The notes: generated by a model not told the origin, from the letters alone. DNA of 64,000 bases from Lotus japonicus (GCF_012489685.1 NC_080041.1:101704981-101768980), one strand, 5' to 3'; counted from the first letter of the stretch, positions 1 to 11,269 are shown. Program-made: numbers and translations.

Positions 1-709
1 ACAAAGAGTCGCCACCATGACCAGTCGCACCAATCATGAGTTCTAATACTACTTTTTTGGGGAGACAAAGAGAACCCGAAGCAGTCCAATTGAACTAACA
101 AAGAAGACTAGTAAGAGAATTAGACACAATATCTTTATTCAAAATTTTAAGACATTAGGTATATGAGTTATACATTTTTAAATAATGCTCTCTCTGATGT
201 TTAAAATCTATTTTGTTTTGGTTGGGCTGTTTTCCCCATCATTTATATCTTGGGTGTGAAAGGATGTTCTCAAGAACTTGTTTGGTTTTTTGAAAATTAG
301 CATATATAACACTATTACATAGGTGTATTTACTGCTTATAACAATTTGGCTTATATATGTCATCTGTGATGCATCCAAGGGAAATTATAGCATATATAAC
401 ATTATTACATAGGTGTATTTACTGCTTATAACAATTTGGCTTATAAAAAAATAAAAAAACTGCTTATAATTTATTGAGATTAGTTTGTATCTAGTTGTAA
501 CAGAGCTTGTAAATTAAGGGGTTTGAATAATGCGTATTTAAACTTAAGGATATTGAGAATACTTGAGTAAGCTTTCGGAGCCACCTCTCTTTGACCATTT
601 GCCATCGGCCAATAGGTTCAATAAAACAAAGGATTTGGGCCTTAAATTAGCATATTACATTACGTACTTCCTCATTCTTCTCTAAGTACAATTTGAGGTA
701 GTAACACAT
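1..709. other. Left flank, no gene
   Basis: AT-rich plant DNA next to the gypsy element. I see no credible coding sequence. The only structure is a duplicated segment, listed separately. The 5 bases before the element (CACAT, 705-709) are the presumed target-site copy. Confidence 0.6.
299..445 (+). repeat. Imperfect direct repeat, 57-bp copies 90 bp apart
   Basis: A segment beginning AGCATATATAAC at 299-355 recurs at 389-445 with about one mismatch (ACACTATTACAT versus ACATTATTACAT). The 33-bp spacer is unrelated. It looks like a local tandem duplication in non-coding DNA. Confidence 0.8.
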
Positions 710-1532
710 TGTTTACACTGATTTTTGATAAACAAATATCCTCTTAGTTCGATTAAAGGAAGTTTAGATTCGGGGTTCTTTTGAGAAAACGCTTTGCCAA
801 AGTGTAGTGTGTGAGTGGGCGTTTTTCGACAACAACGAGCAATTCAAGCGAAACTGGATTTCATTAAACACGGATCAATTACAAGAAAGTCAAGTAAAAA
901 CAAAACGAAATGAAAGCGATAGGAAACGTAGATTTCGACAGGAAACTACACAAAGGAACTGGAAATTGACAAGCTTAATGCAAGAAAACTAAAAATCTGG
1001 TTCTGCAACGTACTCCTCCATCATCACGTCTTGCTCCTTGAGTCTCATTGATGCGGACATTAGAGCTTTTTGGTGAGTTTTTCAGAGTTGAGTTGGGAAC
1101 CCTTTTTTCTGATGCTGCTTCTTCTATTTATAGTGTTCTCTCTTCCTCCACGTTCTTGGTGGTTTTTCTTCAGTGTGTATGGGCTTTGTGGGTTTGAATT
1201 TTGGCGTCTTACCCCACGTTCAACCAGAGATTCTGAGCACGTGATTTTAATTGCAACGTGGGCGGTCTTGAGTCGTGGGTAACCGTTGCCATTCGTGGCA
1301 TCGTGGGTACACGCATGTGCTCATAATTTCCCATCACTCGGTAACTGCCTCTTCCGTTGAGCTTGTCGAAGTTCCTTCATCTGCTGAGTTTGTCGAGATG
1401 TGGTCTTTACTAACTTGTCTTTGGGAGACGCCACGTACTGAGCCACAAGTCTTACCATAGTCCCTTCTGTCGAGCAACCGCCTTTCCAACATTGATGTCG
1501 AGAATCGTAGCGTTAATGATTTTAGCTCAACA
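710..1532 (-). repeat. 3' LTR of the gypsy element
   Basis: 823 bp, matching 25581-26405 almost throughout, from TGTTTACACTG to GCTCAACA. The neighbouring bases 1533-1550 (GTTGCCCCCCAAAAATG) read in reverse as a purine-rich tract ending in a G run, the expected polypurine tract for plus-strand DNA synthesis. Short ORFs inside the LTR are not genes. Confidence 0.93.
1124..1133 (-). promoter_or_regulatory. TATA box of the gypsy LTR promoter (3' copy)
   Basis: CTATAAATAG on the minus strand, repeated at 25995-26004 in the 5' LTR, where it would start the element's genomic RNA. Position inside the LTR and conservation in both copies support the call. No transcription evidence is available. Confidence 0.6.
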
Positions 1533-1841
1533 GTTGCCCCCCAAAAATGTTGGTTGTCGACTGCCTTAGCTGGAAGACACCAAGCGTTTTTGATCGCGTC
1601 TGTTCAATCTCAACAATTCAAATGTTCTGCACCCTTGACCGTCCAATCCTTAAGTCCAATCAGTAGCCATAACGTCTGATGGCTTTCCACTAGCTGACAG
1701 TTATAGCCTTTTTAGGGCCATGATTTCGTTCATGCCAAAAAGCTGGGCAATGACGTGATTTAATTAATAAAATACTCACTTGGACTCCAAATTTTATAAA
1801 CTGAAGCATAATGCGGTTTTGGTTCCGTCTGCATTTCTGCT

Positions 1842-1849
1842 TATAAATA
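1842..1849 (+). promoter_or_regulatory. TATA box for the antisense plant-mobile-domain gene
   Basis: TATAAATA lies 117 bp upstream of the ATG at 1966 on the plus strand, opposite to gag-pol. The 5' leader between them is pyrimidine-rich (CTTTCTTCACAAAG type). It suggests a dedicated promoter for the antisense gene rather than read-through from an LTR. Confidence 0.5.
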
Positions 1850-1965
1850 CCCCATTAACGTTCCTCCTCAAGCTTTACTTTCTTCACAAAGCTTTCAACT
1901 TTCTTCTCCATAGTTCTCACTTCGTTTTCCTCCGTTTTCTTCAGAACACCTACCATTTTCTTTCA

Positions 1966-4900
1966 ATGGCTTCCGACCCTGAGCAGACCATTCCGTTGGC
2001 CACCGAGCTCAAGCTGGATGAATCCAAACGTGTGGCAATCCCAGAACCCCCCAACGAAGCAGAGAAGAGAGCTATCTGGAAATCCCAGGTACTCATTCCT
2101 TTCTCTGTTAATGGTACTTTACGCGCTATTTTGGGTCCTTTGAAAGTAGTGAAGCATGATAGGCCCAATAGTCTTCCTGAGGAACACGAATCATTTCACC
2201 CTAGTGTTAGGGGAGAGGAGCTTATTTTGGCTTTCCAACCTTCTTACCGCATGCCATTTCTTAACGACCCAAAACGGGCTTTTCGTTCAGCTCCTCCTAA
2301 CCCTTCTGCTAACGACAAAGCCTACCTCAAATGGTTAGATAGGGTTGAGGAGCACAAGAGGCAACACTGGAAAAATGTTGGGATTCTCGATTTGATTCAG
2401 CTGTCGAGATCCCAAATCTCGTATAACCCTGCCATGCTATTGAGTGCGCTTTACTTTTGGGAGAGGTCTACTAATTGCCTTCATGTCCCCTTTGGCATGA
2501 TTACCCCAACCCTCCTGCATGTTGCTGCCATCACTGGGTTATGGCCTATTGGCGATGATTATCACTCCGTGCCTGCGGCTGCTAAACCCATCTCGATTCC
2601 TACTGATAACATCTCCTTTGGCCGGTTTATTAAAGACCATTGCGTCGAGAATGGCGAAGTGTCCGACGCTGAACATGTTGCTTTCCTGTTGTATTGGCTT
2701 TCGGCTTATGTTTTCTGTATTAAGTCCTTGCGCATACCCGCTAAGCTTTTGCCTTTAGCCAACCTGCTCCACGAGGGTTGACAACTCGCTATGGCTAGGC
2801 TTGTTCTCGGCAACCTCTATCAAATGCTGAATGAAGCTGTCGAGGACGTTCGGAATACCAAGACCATTTCTTTGAATGCGGCTGGACCTCTGTGGTTATT
2901 TCAACTTTGGTTGGATGCGGTTTTCGAATCTCTTTTGCCGGTGCGAGACAATCCTCCGACTGATTTTAGCACTAGGATTGATGCTCATAGGCTTGAAACC
3001 TTGACTCCGGCTTATGACTCGTCGAGTTTTGAAGCTGACTTTAGGAGATATTTTACCATGTTTCTTGAGCTGAAGCATTATCGATCTAGTTTTTCTCCTT
3101 ATAGCAAAGCTAGCCGTGGCCCTTTCTGGCTGAGGAACTCTTACCCTAACGCATGTGACCCCACATCACCCAAGGAACACCACGTTACTCTCTGGAGGAC
3201 AATCCTTTCGCCTAGGGTTTTGACTGTAGGCTTTGCTAGTAACGACTATACTTTATGTGGCTATAACCCTCAATTGGTATCTCGACAATTCGGGCTTAGC
3301 CAGGCTTTGCCCAACACCCTGGGACCATCAAGAAGGCTTCTGCTTTTGACACGACGGTTCGTTTCTACAACAAGAAGCTTCTTAATCTGAGCCCTTTCAA
3401 CTATGCTCCTTCGTACTATGCCACTAATGCTTTCAAAACCTGGTGGTCTGAGTATTGGGCCCAAATTTCGAAGCCCCTCGTAGATTGTCTTCAATGCATG
3501 ACGGATGCTTTTCTTTTGCAGAAACAGGACCTCAAGAAGACCAAAGGTATGCACCTGGCAGAAATCCGATCTTTTCAAGAGTTCTTTGGTGTGGTATATT
3601 ATCCAACTCTTCGCCTTCGAGATACAGTTGCGAAAGCAGCTCAGGTATTAAGGCAAAAACGGGAATCCAAAGCCAAAAAATCCAAGTTAGTTATTCCTCT
3701 TGGTGAGGAAGGTCTATCTTTTGTTATTCGAAAAACTGGCTTTAGGTTCCCATCTTTGCCTACGAGTAGGTTTGCATTGGCTTTTCCGCCGGTCTTGCCC
3801 AAATGGGTTGACCATGTAAATATAAATGTGTTTGCCAATCAAGCTCTTCCTCCTCGGAAGCGAGTGACTTGGACTAAGTACCACTTATGGAACTTTCCGT
3901 ATCATGTGCCCGTCGAAATCTTCAACCACATATCGCTGAACATGCGTATTGGTCAAGGTAATATTTCGACTTGGCCTTGCCTTTGCTGTTTTACTTCTTA
4001 AATTTTCTTTCCATTTGCAGCTGAAGTCATTACTAAGCCGGCTCCTCAAGTTATTTCCCCGGTGGCCCATTCCTCTAAAGACAAGCCAGTTGTGATTGAG
4101 GATGATGATGATGATGATGAGGACGATAATGTCAGCCTTGCTGACAAACTCAAGGTATTTTCCTCGCAGCTTTTCCTTTTCCTTTCAACTTCTTTGGAAT
4201 ATTGACTAATATCTTCTTCGACAGGGTCGAAAAAGGAAAGCTAAGCCTGCTGCTTCAGTTAGCCAGAAGAAGGCCAAGGGGGCCGGTGCTTCCACAACCA
4301 GCAAGGCTTCTAAATTGGTGTCTGATGCTCAGCCTGAAGTCGATGGCAAAGAAGGTGGTGGCGACGCCGCTATTCAGGTATGTTTCTTATTTTCAAGAGT
4401 ACCTTACAACATTTTAATTTGTGATTTCTCACTCAGATCGAGTTTTGTTTCTTTCCTCAGGCTGATGTCCATGAACATTCCACTTCCAATCCTCCATCCC
4501 ATGAAAATTCTCCAGCTCCCAATCCTGCAAAATCCAAAGTTGGGGGCGTCGAGAAACCTCCTAAGGCTGCATCTTCCGTTAAGAAGACCTCGACATCTGA
4601 GGGGAGGAGGAAGATTAGGAGCAAATCTGGTCACAAATCTCCTCACCATTCCAAGAGCTCTACTAACTCAAGTCCTTCCAAAGGGTCTGCTCGCCAGGTA
4701 ATCATTTACCCTTATAACTTCTCCGCGTTCTGGTGGTTCCTTGGATGTGCATCCTATTTTACTAAAGGGACCACTAAAGAGGCCTAGGTTGACTTTTCTG
4801 ATTTTTTCCTATAGGAAACTCAAGGAGCAACTTCTCCCATTCGAGAAACAGAAACTCTTCCTGACAAGGATGCTAGCCCCATGCCTCCTCCAAAGTCGAC

Positions 4901-5693
4901 GACTGCTATTGTGCGACTTTCGCCTCAAGCCAAGGGCGGTTCTTCATCTCGTGTATCTAGCGAGAAGCTTGATACCTTATTCGAGGAAGACCCACTAGTG
5001 GCTTTGGATGGCTTTCTCGATGGCACTTTGGAATGGGATTCTCCGCCTCGTCAAGCTGATATTACTGCTGAGACTGCTCAATCCAGTGGAATTGCCACTC
5101 TTCAGCAAATTGAGGAGAGCCTGAGTCGACTGAAGGCTATTGTTTTCGACAGTGGATTCCTCGACCAGATTCGAGCTGATTCTCAAACGAGTCATACTGC
5201 TAAGGAATTTCTCGTCTTCCTGCTTGGTCAAAAGCTTGATTCTCACCAGGCTGCCGCTTTGGCCAACCTTCAATCCTTTTTGGCGGATGCCTTAGCCGCT
5301 TTCCATCAGGCCAAGGATGTGGGCCAAGCTGTTAGCCTTAAGGAAGTCAAAGTCTCTTCTGGTAAGGCTCAGATTGCGGCGATGAAAGAGGACTTCAAGA
5401 AGTTCACTGCTAGGAAGGTTTTAATTGCAGATGAAATTTCTGATGTCGACACTAAACTTGAGGAGCTGCGTCGAGAGATTACCAAGTTGGAGAAGAAGCG
5501 AGCTGATTTGGTCGAGGAAGGCCCTGCTGTGAAGACTCTGTTAGATGCACTCACTAAGGAATCCAAGGCTCTGATCATCTCGACGAAAGAGGTTATCAAG
5601 GATTTGGAAGTTGATCAGGCTGTCAAGAGGGATCTCGAAGCCAAGATTGCCACCTTTGCTGACCGCTTGAGTTCTTTCAAGTCTCAACTCTAG
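1966..5693 (+). pseudogene. Spliced antisense gene: plant mobile domain (aminotransferase-like) protein with C-terminal coiled coil
   Basis: The gene runs opposite to the gypsy gag-pol, between integrase and the 3' LTR. The start is ATG 1966 (MASDPEQT); the open frame upstream lacks an ATG. Predicted exons are 1966-3957, 4021-4154, 4225-4377, 4461-4697 and 4815-5693. All four introns are GT-AG, 63-117 bp, and joining them keeps one reading frame to the TAG at 5693, which strongly supports splicing. Exon 1 encodes a plant mobile domain (PMD), known from retroelement antisense ORFs and MAIN-like plant proteins. Exons 2-4 encode an acidic run (about six Asp), a basic GRKRKAK nuclear-localisation-like motif and a Ser/Lys/Pro-rich stretch. 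Exon 5 encodes a long Glu/Lys-rich coiled coil. Full length would be about 1130 residues. It is broken by a TGA at 2779-2781 after LHEG and a frameshift near 3320-3328. Role in the element is unknown. Confidence 0.78.
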
Positions 5694-6227
5694 GATTTCT
5701 CTTTTCATTTGTCAGTTTGTAATGATGACATTATTTTGATCATGGCTTTCGATGCCAAATTTCATGTGATTATCCGACAATGTTTTTGGCACTTGGGCCA
5801 TATAATTTGGCATTTAATTTGCCAAGTCTTTTCAGTTTCCACTATGCATTTATGTTTCATTTTCTGACGGCTACTTACTATCGTTGTGCCGTTCAAACTC
5901 CATCGCACCCTTTATGTAGTCGTCGCTTGATTTCTGGGAAATAGGCCAATTTATTGCAGTCTTTTACCACGTTTTCTTGATTCAATGAAAGTCTTTATCC
6001 ATTAAAGGCCAAAGTTATTTACGATGGTAGTGGTAATCTACGTGGCCTGTAACCATAAGATGAAGAGTTGGCAACCGATTGCCATTAATTAATGCAATCC
6101 TTTGTTGTTATACTATAAATAGAGCGTTCTTTGTTACTTCTCTTCAGTAACTTCTTCAAACTCCTCCTTACTTCTTTTCAGTAACTTCTCCAGAATTTCC
6201 TTCCCGTTTCCACAAACTCTTTTGACT
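5694..6227 (+). promoter_or_regulatory. Intergenic region with promoter of the second antisense gene
   Basis: Non-coding interval between the two plus-strand genes. TATAAATA at 6114-6121 lies 107 bp before the ATG at 6228, followed by a pyrimidine-rich leader with three near-copies of CTTCTTCAGTAACTTCT-type sequence. This is a likely independent promoter and 5' leader. Confidence 0.5.
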
Positions 6228-6713
6228 ATGGCCAGCCGTCGTCTTCTTAATCAAATCCGGAGTTTGGCCTTTGATCAAGATTTGTTCTGGGAACTGCATT
6301 CCTTTATTCCTCTGGCTGGGGAGCTTGCAGGGCTCATTAACCAACTTCTGCAGCGGAACATCATTGCTTCCGTGAGAATTCCTCTTCAGGAGTTCCTGGG
6401 GCTCCTGAATGAGGCAATGCCTCTGTATGAAGAACACCGGGACTTCTCCGCTCAAGTATTCTTTGCTGAATACCAAATCACTGAGAAGATGGAGGAGTTC
6501 GACGAGTTGAGGGCTGCTTTGAATCAAGTAGGCCCTGAGGGGAGTGTGGGAGCTCTGAAAGCCTTGGTTGATAAGCTTTCCACTACCGCCCGCGAGGAAC
6601 TGGATCTTCGACAGGAGAAATCGAGACTAGAAGCCCAACAAGAAGATGTACTGAGGCGCATGGAGCCTCTAAGGGCTAGATATACTAGTTATAGAGCCAA
6701 CCCTCACTTTTAG
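6228..6713 (+). CDS. Small antisense coiled-coil protein of the gypsy element
   Basis: 161 residues, intact, ATG 6228 (MASRR); the two codons before it in the open frame (TTG ACT) are not needed. Residues about 1-25 contain a hydrophobic segment with AFDQDLF. The middle has LQEFLGLLNEA. The last 60 residues form a charged heptad-like helix (LDLRQEKSRLEAQQEDVL) ending in NPHF. No enzyme motif is visible and I do not recognise a named family. The same N-terminal and C-terminal landmarks (MAS, AF-acidic-DLF, EFL, RRM, terminal PxF) occur in the antisense ORF at 10877-11269 of the nested copia element, so the two may be homologous. TATA upstream (6114) and AATAAA downstream (6750) make a complete small transcription unit. 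Confidence 0.6.
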   Translation: MASRRLLNQIRSLAFDQDLFWELHSFIPLAGELAGLINQLLQRNIIASVRIPLQEFLGLLNEAMPLYEEHRDFSAQVFFAEYQITEKMEEFDELRAALNQVGPEGSVGALKALVDKLSTTAREELDLRQEKSRLEAQQEDVLRRMEPLRARYTSYRANPHF

Positions 6714-6749
6714 AGTTTTTTGCCATATTTGTAATGTTTCACTTCAATT

Positions 6750-6755
6750 AATAAA
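6750..6755 (+). terminator. Poly(A) signal of the small antisense gene
   Basis: AATAAA 37 bp after the stop codon at 6713, followed by a T-rich stretch. The flanking text AATAAAACATTCGATTTTGG resembles the tail after the copia antisense ORF (AATAAAACAAGTTTGG at 11315). Confidence 0.5.
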
Positions 6756-6852
6756 ACATTCGATTTTGGCAATCTTTTTGTTCATTCTCCTTATTCGATG
6801 TTTATTTCATGCAACATTGGCTTATACGCCTTTAAGTATTTGCCATTTATTG

Positions 6853-8861
6853 TCATTTGTCGATTCCGACCCCTAATTCCTTGATCGAATAAGCGTTACC
6901 GGAAAGCACTGTCTCGATTTTGAAAGGGCCTTCCCAGTTTGGAGCCCATTTTCCATAACGTTTGTCCTTTTTATCGACCGGCAAAATAACCTTCCACACG
7001 TAATCACCGGGCATAAAAGATTTAACTCTAACCTTTTTATTGTAAGCTCTAGCAATGCAATCCTTTTGCCTGGTTAGGGTATCCAATGCCAATAATCTTT
7101 CTTCGTCGAGATTAACTAACTCATCAAGCATCATATTCCAGTAGTCTTCACTTGGAATTTCTTCTTGCCTTTGGATTCTACATGACTGCAAATACACTTC
7201 TGCTGGCAGCACTGCTTCTTGGCCATACGCTAGTCGAAATGGTGTTGCCCTAGTAGCTTCCTTAGGTGAATTCTTGTAAGCCCAAAGCACTTGGCCTAAA
7301 GTTTGATGCCAGCTTTTAGGTTTTCGACCAACGTGTTTCTTAATCAAGGAGATTAATGTTTTGTTGGCCGCTTCTACCTGGCCATTCGCCTGAGCATAAT
7401 AAGGAGTCGAGGTTAGGAGTTTTATACCCCAAGATTCCGCGAATGATGCCACTTTTTGACCTACAAATACTGTGCCTTGGTCTGTAGTGAGTGATTCAGG
7501 TAACTCGAAAGGGTATACTATGTGATTCTGAATGAAATCGATCACCGTGTCTTGGGTAACATTTTGTAGAGGAATTTCCTCTACCCACTTGGTAAAGTAG
7601 TCTATGGCCACTATTATATACTTATGCTGCCTAGACGAAGATGGGTTAATCTCGCCGATTAGGTCTAAAGCCCACCCCCTGAATGGCCATGGTTTAATGA
7701 TCGAATGCAGTTCACTTGCTGGCACATGTTGTATCCCTGCATGTTTCTGGCAATCTTGGCACCCCTTTGCATACTCCATGCAATCCTTTATGATAGTAGG
7801 CCAATACATCACTTGTCGAAATAGGATCCACTTCATCTTGATTCCTGCCTGATGGGAACCACATAACCCATCGTGAACAGCCGAAATTGCTATGAACGCT
7901 TCGTCTTTGCTTAAACACTTCAGTAGTGTTCCATCGACATTCTTCTTGAATAGCTCGTTTCCCATGACGACATAGTTCATCGCCCTGTACTTTGTTTTTC
8001 TATCAGTGGTGCCCGCAGGATTTTGCAAATAATCGACAATTGGCTTTCTCCAATCATTGGGTGCCATATTGTTAATGACCAAGATGTCGAGATCAGAGGG
8101 GTTTAATTTTTCTTTGGCTTCAATGAGTTCTTTCAGCCTAAATTTATCAACCATGTACCCTGACGCGATCTGTGCCAATTCGTTGGCCTCTTGATTGTCT
8201 ATTCTGGAAACGTGGCCTATTCCGGCCTCGTCGAATTTAGCCAACAAATTATTCGCTTTCACGTAATATCTAGCTAGATTTTCACTAACGCATTTGTATT
8301 CCTTGGTAAGTTGCTTTATCACCAACTCAAAATCTCCTTTTATGATAACATTCTTTGCCCCAAGGGCTATCAAGATCTCGAGGCCTGATATTAACGCCTC
8401 ATACTCAGCCTCGTTATTTGAGCAATTACTCTTAATCCTAAATTTGAATTTCGTGGGGATGCCCCCTGGGGACACTATGAACATCCCGATTCCGGTTCCA
8501 TTTTTATGGCTGGAACCGTCGAAAAATAGCTTCCAAGGTTGGATGCCCACATGAGTTACGATTTCTTTAGGCAAAGTGTGATCTGCCAAGAAATCGGCAA
8601 CTGCCTGCCCCTTAATTGCTTTTAATGGAGCATAAGTTAGTGAATATTCGGTTAGGGCCAAAGCCCATTTACCAATTCGACTGTGCAAGATAGGTTTGGA
8701 TAACATGTGCTTTATTATATCATAATGCGAAAAAACCATTACATCGATTGGCTTTATATAATATTTCAGCTTTACACAAGAGAAGTACAAGCATAAGCAC
8801 AGTTTCTCGATCATGGTGTATCGAGTTTCTGCATCGTTCAACACCCTACTTAAGTAAAATA
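6853..8861 (-). pseudogene. Gypsy pol, 3' part: end of RNase H 1, archaeal-type RNase H 2, integrase
   Basis: One open frame of about 660 codons that starts abruptly at the copia insertion. It opens with the second half of the reverse-transcriptase-linked RNase H (FYLSRVLNDAETRYT). Next is a second RNase H: first catalytic Asp in FFDGSS, near 8520, and Glu in NNEAEYEAL. Integrase follows, with an HHCC zinc finger (ending CQDC, near 7760) and the DDE triad: Asp in ALDLIG (near 7660), Asp in TTDQGT (near 7480), Glu in GQVEAANKT (near 7370). The C-terminal WEGPFKIETVLSG is the usual integrase tail, with no chromodomain. This piece is intact but cut off from its start, so it is non-functional as it stands. 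A dual RNase H is typical of the Tat branch. Confidence 0.9.
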
Positions 8862-10071
8862 TGAAGGTATGAAAAACGGTAGAAAGGGGGGGTTTGAATA
8901 ACGTTTTCAGTACAAAACTTCCACCTTAAAGATTTTGGCAAATCTTTCGAGAACTTAAGTGCTAAAGATAAGAGATAGAAAAGCACACAAGGATTTTATC
9001 CTGGTTCACTTGATAAATCACTCAAGCTACTCCAGTCCACCCGTTAAGGTGATTTCTTCCTTCTTAGAATGAAGGCAATCCACTAATCAGGTAAGAGTTA
9101 CAACTGCACTTGAAACCTACAAGTGACTAACAATTACACTGACTTAGCTCACACTAAGATTCACTCTCTTAGTCTTCTCTAGGATCCGATCAACCTTGAT
9201 CTCCTAAAGGAACTAAACAAACTGTTTATCAAAGAATTGTTTACAAGAGATTTGCTTCTAAAAAGCTAATAGTAAACACAATGAATTTCAGATGAAAGAA
9301 AGCTTAGAATATTTTGAATATGTCTTGCGCGAATGTGTTGCTTCTTCTGGCCGCTTCTTTCAATCTTCAGCCTCTATATATACTCCAAGGATTAGGGTTG
9401 AGCGTTGCATGGGAAATGCTACCGTTGGAGGGCAGTTCTGGAAAATCCAGCTTCTGCTGTGGCTGAGAACGTTAGGTAGGTCGTCAGGAAGGTACACTTG
9501 CTTTTGTACTTGGATAGCGACTTGACCTTTTAACCTAGGAGACTTCTGATCAGGGGAATACTTCATATTGGAACTTGTGAAGCCGGTTGATCAGAGTCAG
9601 AGGGAAAGCACAGATCCTCTGACCATTGTATCTTCTGATTCTGAACTCAGAGGGAAGAACATGGCCTTCAGAGTTTCTTGCTTCTGGACTTCAGAGTTTC
9701 CACTATTCAGCTTCTGGATCTTCAGAGTCTTCTACACCATCAGAACATCTGAACCTTCAGTGTTTCTTGGTTATCAGAACTTCTGGATCTTCAGAGCTTC
9801 TAGCGACTGAGTCCACATCAGAGTTTGTATAGCTTCAGAACTTCTGAAGCTTTTCCACTGTTCATACTGAACATGGTGAATGCGAAAGCGTTGCTTGGGT
9901 TACCCTTTATACACAGTGCTTCTGATTTGTGTGAGATTGAGTTGAGGTCAGAGCCTGTAAATAGCACACTCAGAAAAACACGTTAGAGTACCACAATTGT
10001 TCATATCAAAAGGTTAACTTGTAATCATCAAAACATAGAGTTGTACTACTAGATCAAAACTTGATCTTACA
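8862..10071 (-). repeat. 3' LTR of the SIRE-like element
   Basis: 1210 bp, from TGAAGGTATG to GATCTTACA, matching 19105-20314. It contains CTATATATA at 9374-9382, read on the minus strand as the LTR TATA box TATATATAG. Many TTCAGA/CTTCTGA words occur, as elsewhere in this element. Short plus-strand ORFs here are not genes. Confidence 0.95.
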
Positions 10072-10090
10072 ATCTCCCCCTTTTTGATGA
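10072..10090 (-). promoter_or_regulatory. Polypurine tract of the SIRE-like element
   Basis: On the minus strand the bases next to the 3' LTR read AAAAAGGGGGAGAT, a typical copia polypurine tract priming plus-strand DNA. Confidence 0.85.
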
Positions 10091-10815
10091 TGACAAAACT
10101 AAGATTTTTGATGAACAATTTTTAAACATTAAACAGAATTCACTCAGAGTTTAGAGATATAGAATAAGACTTATCCTGATGTGAATAGTTTATCTTGCTC
10201 ATTCTGAATTCAAGTCACTGCTTGATTCTGAGCTTAGCTCCCCCTGAATCTAATACTTGATGAAAACGTTAGTAAAGTCTAGATTCTGAGCTAAAACATA
10301 TAAGAGTTCAGAGTGAAAAACTTATGACATAGATGAAAAACGAATAATCAGAGCGCATAAGTGATCAGAGTCATGGACAAGGTATCAGAGTCTTTGGTAT
10401 CAGAGTCAACTTAGAATCACTTCAGAAGAAGTGAAATGTATTCCTTGTATTTTCCCAGTGACACATCTATGGTCATGAAGGTGGAACTCTTAAATTCTCC
10501 AAAAGAAAAATAAATCACACTAACACATCTTACACATCAAAAACTGGGTTTACTCCCCCTTTTTGTCATAAGCAAAAAAGCTTGGGGTGTGAAAAACTTA
10601 GCTTGAAGTACAAGGTACTCCCCCTTAGAGAAGGTCTAAGTTTAAAAGAAAATGAAAACGATGTAAGAATCAGAGTTAGGCGAAAATAAATAGAAGAGTT
10701 AATGCAAGGGATGAACGTTTACCACCGGTCAAGTGAGTAAATAGAAGGGTCAGTTACCAAGAACTTAACCTCGAGAAACCGTAAGAGCATTAACTTTCAG
10801 AGAGAAAGTGAAGCC
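10091..10815. other. Untranslated stretch of the SIRE-like element
   Basis: About 725 bp without a gene. It repeats CAGAGT/TTCTGA words, and a second AGGGGGAGT-like purine run (minus strand, near 10555 and 10620) resembles extra polypurine tracts. No ORF is supported. Confidence 0.5.
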
Positions 10816-10823
10816 TATATAAA
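10816..10823 (+). promoter_or_regulatory. TATA box for the SIRE antisense ORF
   Basis: TATATAAA begins 61 bp upstream of the ATG at 10877, on the strand opposite to pol. A purine-rich leader follows. This spacing is typical of a plant core promoter. Confidence 0.5.
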
Positions 10824-10876
10824 GCGTTGGAGAGAAAGGTAAGCTTCACACCTCGAACAAGTTTCATTAAAAAAGA

Positions 10877-11269
10877 ATGGCATCATACAACGTAGCACTA
10901 GAAGAGCTGAGGAAGAAGGCCTTTGAAGAGGACTTGTTCCTGAACATCAGGCATCCAGAGGGTGAAACTACCATCGCGGAGCTGACACGGACACTGCTGG
11001 AAGAGGACCTGCGTCCAGAGTTGGAGAGAGACCTGAAGGAATTTCTTGCCTTCGTGGAGGAGGTGCAAGAACTCAGCCGGCTTGAACTCAAGCTGCTGGA
11101 AGAAAAAGAAATTTTGGAAGAGAAGCTCAGGACTTCAGAAGACATTCTGGAGAGGGATGAGCTAAAGATCAGGCTCAGCAACATCCAGCATGTACTGGAG
11201 CGTCTGGAGAAGGATAGGTCAGAGCAGCGCCAGGAGTGCAGAAGAATGAGGAGAGATCCTCCATTCTAG
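10877..11269 (+). CDS. Small antisense coiled-coil protein of the SIRE-like element
   Basis: 130 residues, intact, ATG 10877, antisense to the retrotransposon and lying between the env-like ORF and the 3' LTR. The N-terminus has AFEEDLF; the middle has LKEFLAFVEE. From about residue 60 on there is a strongly charged Leu/Glu/Lys/Arg coiled coil, ending CRRMRRDPPF. No catalytic motif is visible. Codon structure is unbroken, and a TATA box (10816) and AATAAA (11315) bracket the ORF. It shares landmarks and position with the gypsy ORF at 6228-6713. Function unknown; chance homology of two coiled coils remains possible. Confidence 0.62.
   Translation: MASYNVALEELRKKAFEEDLFLNIRHPEGETTIAELTRTLLEEDLRPELERDLKEFLAFVEEVQELSRLELKLLEEKEILEEKLRTSEDILERDELKIRLSNIQHVLERLEKDRSEQRQECRRMRRDPPF

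Noticed and set aside
807..1460. Short plus-strand ORFs in the gypsy LTR (also at 25678-26153)
   Set aside because: They lie wholly inside LTRs, overlap each other in different frames and have no recognisable domain.
9292..9832. ORFs in the SIRE LTR (also 19535-20075)
   Set aside because: Present in both LTR copies by duplication, repetitive in composition, with no protein features.
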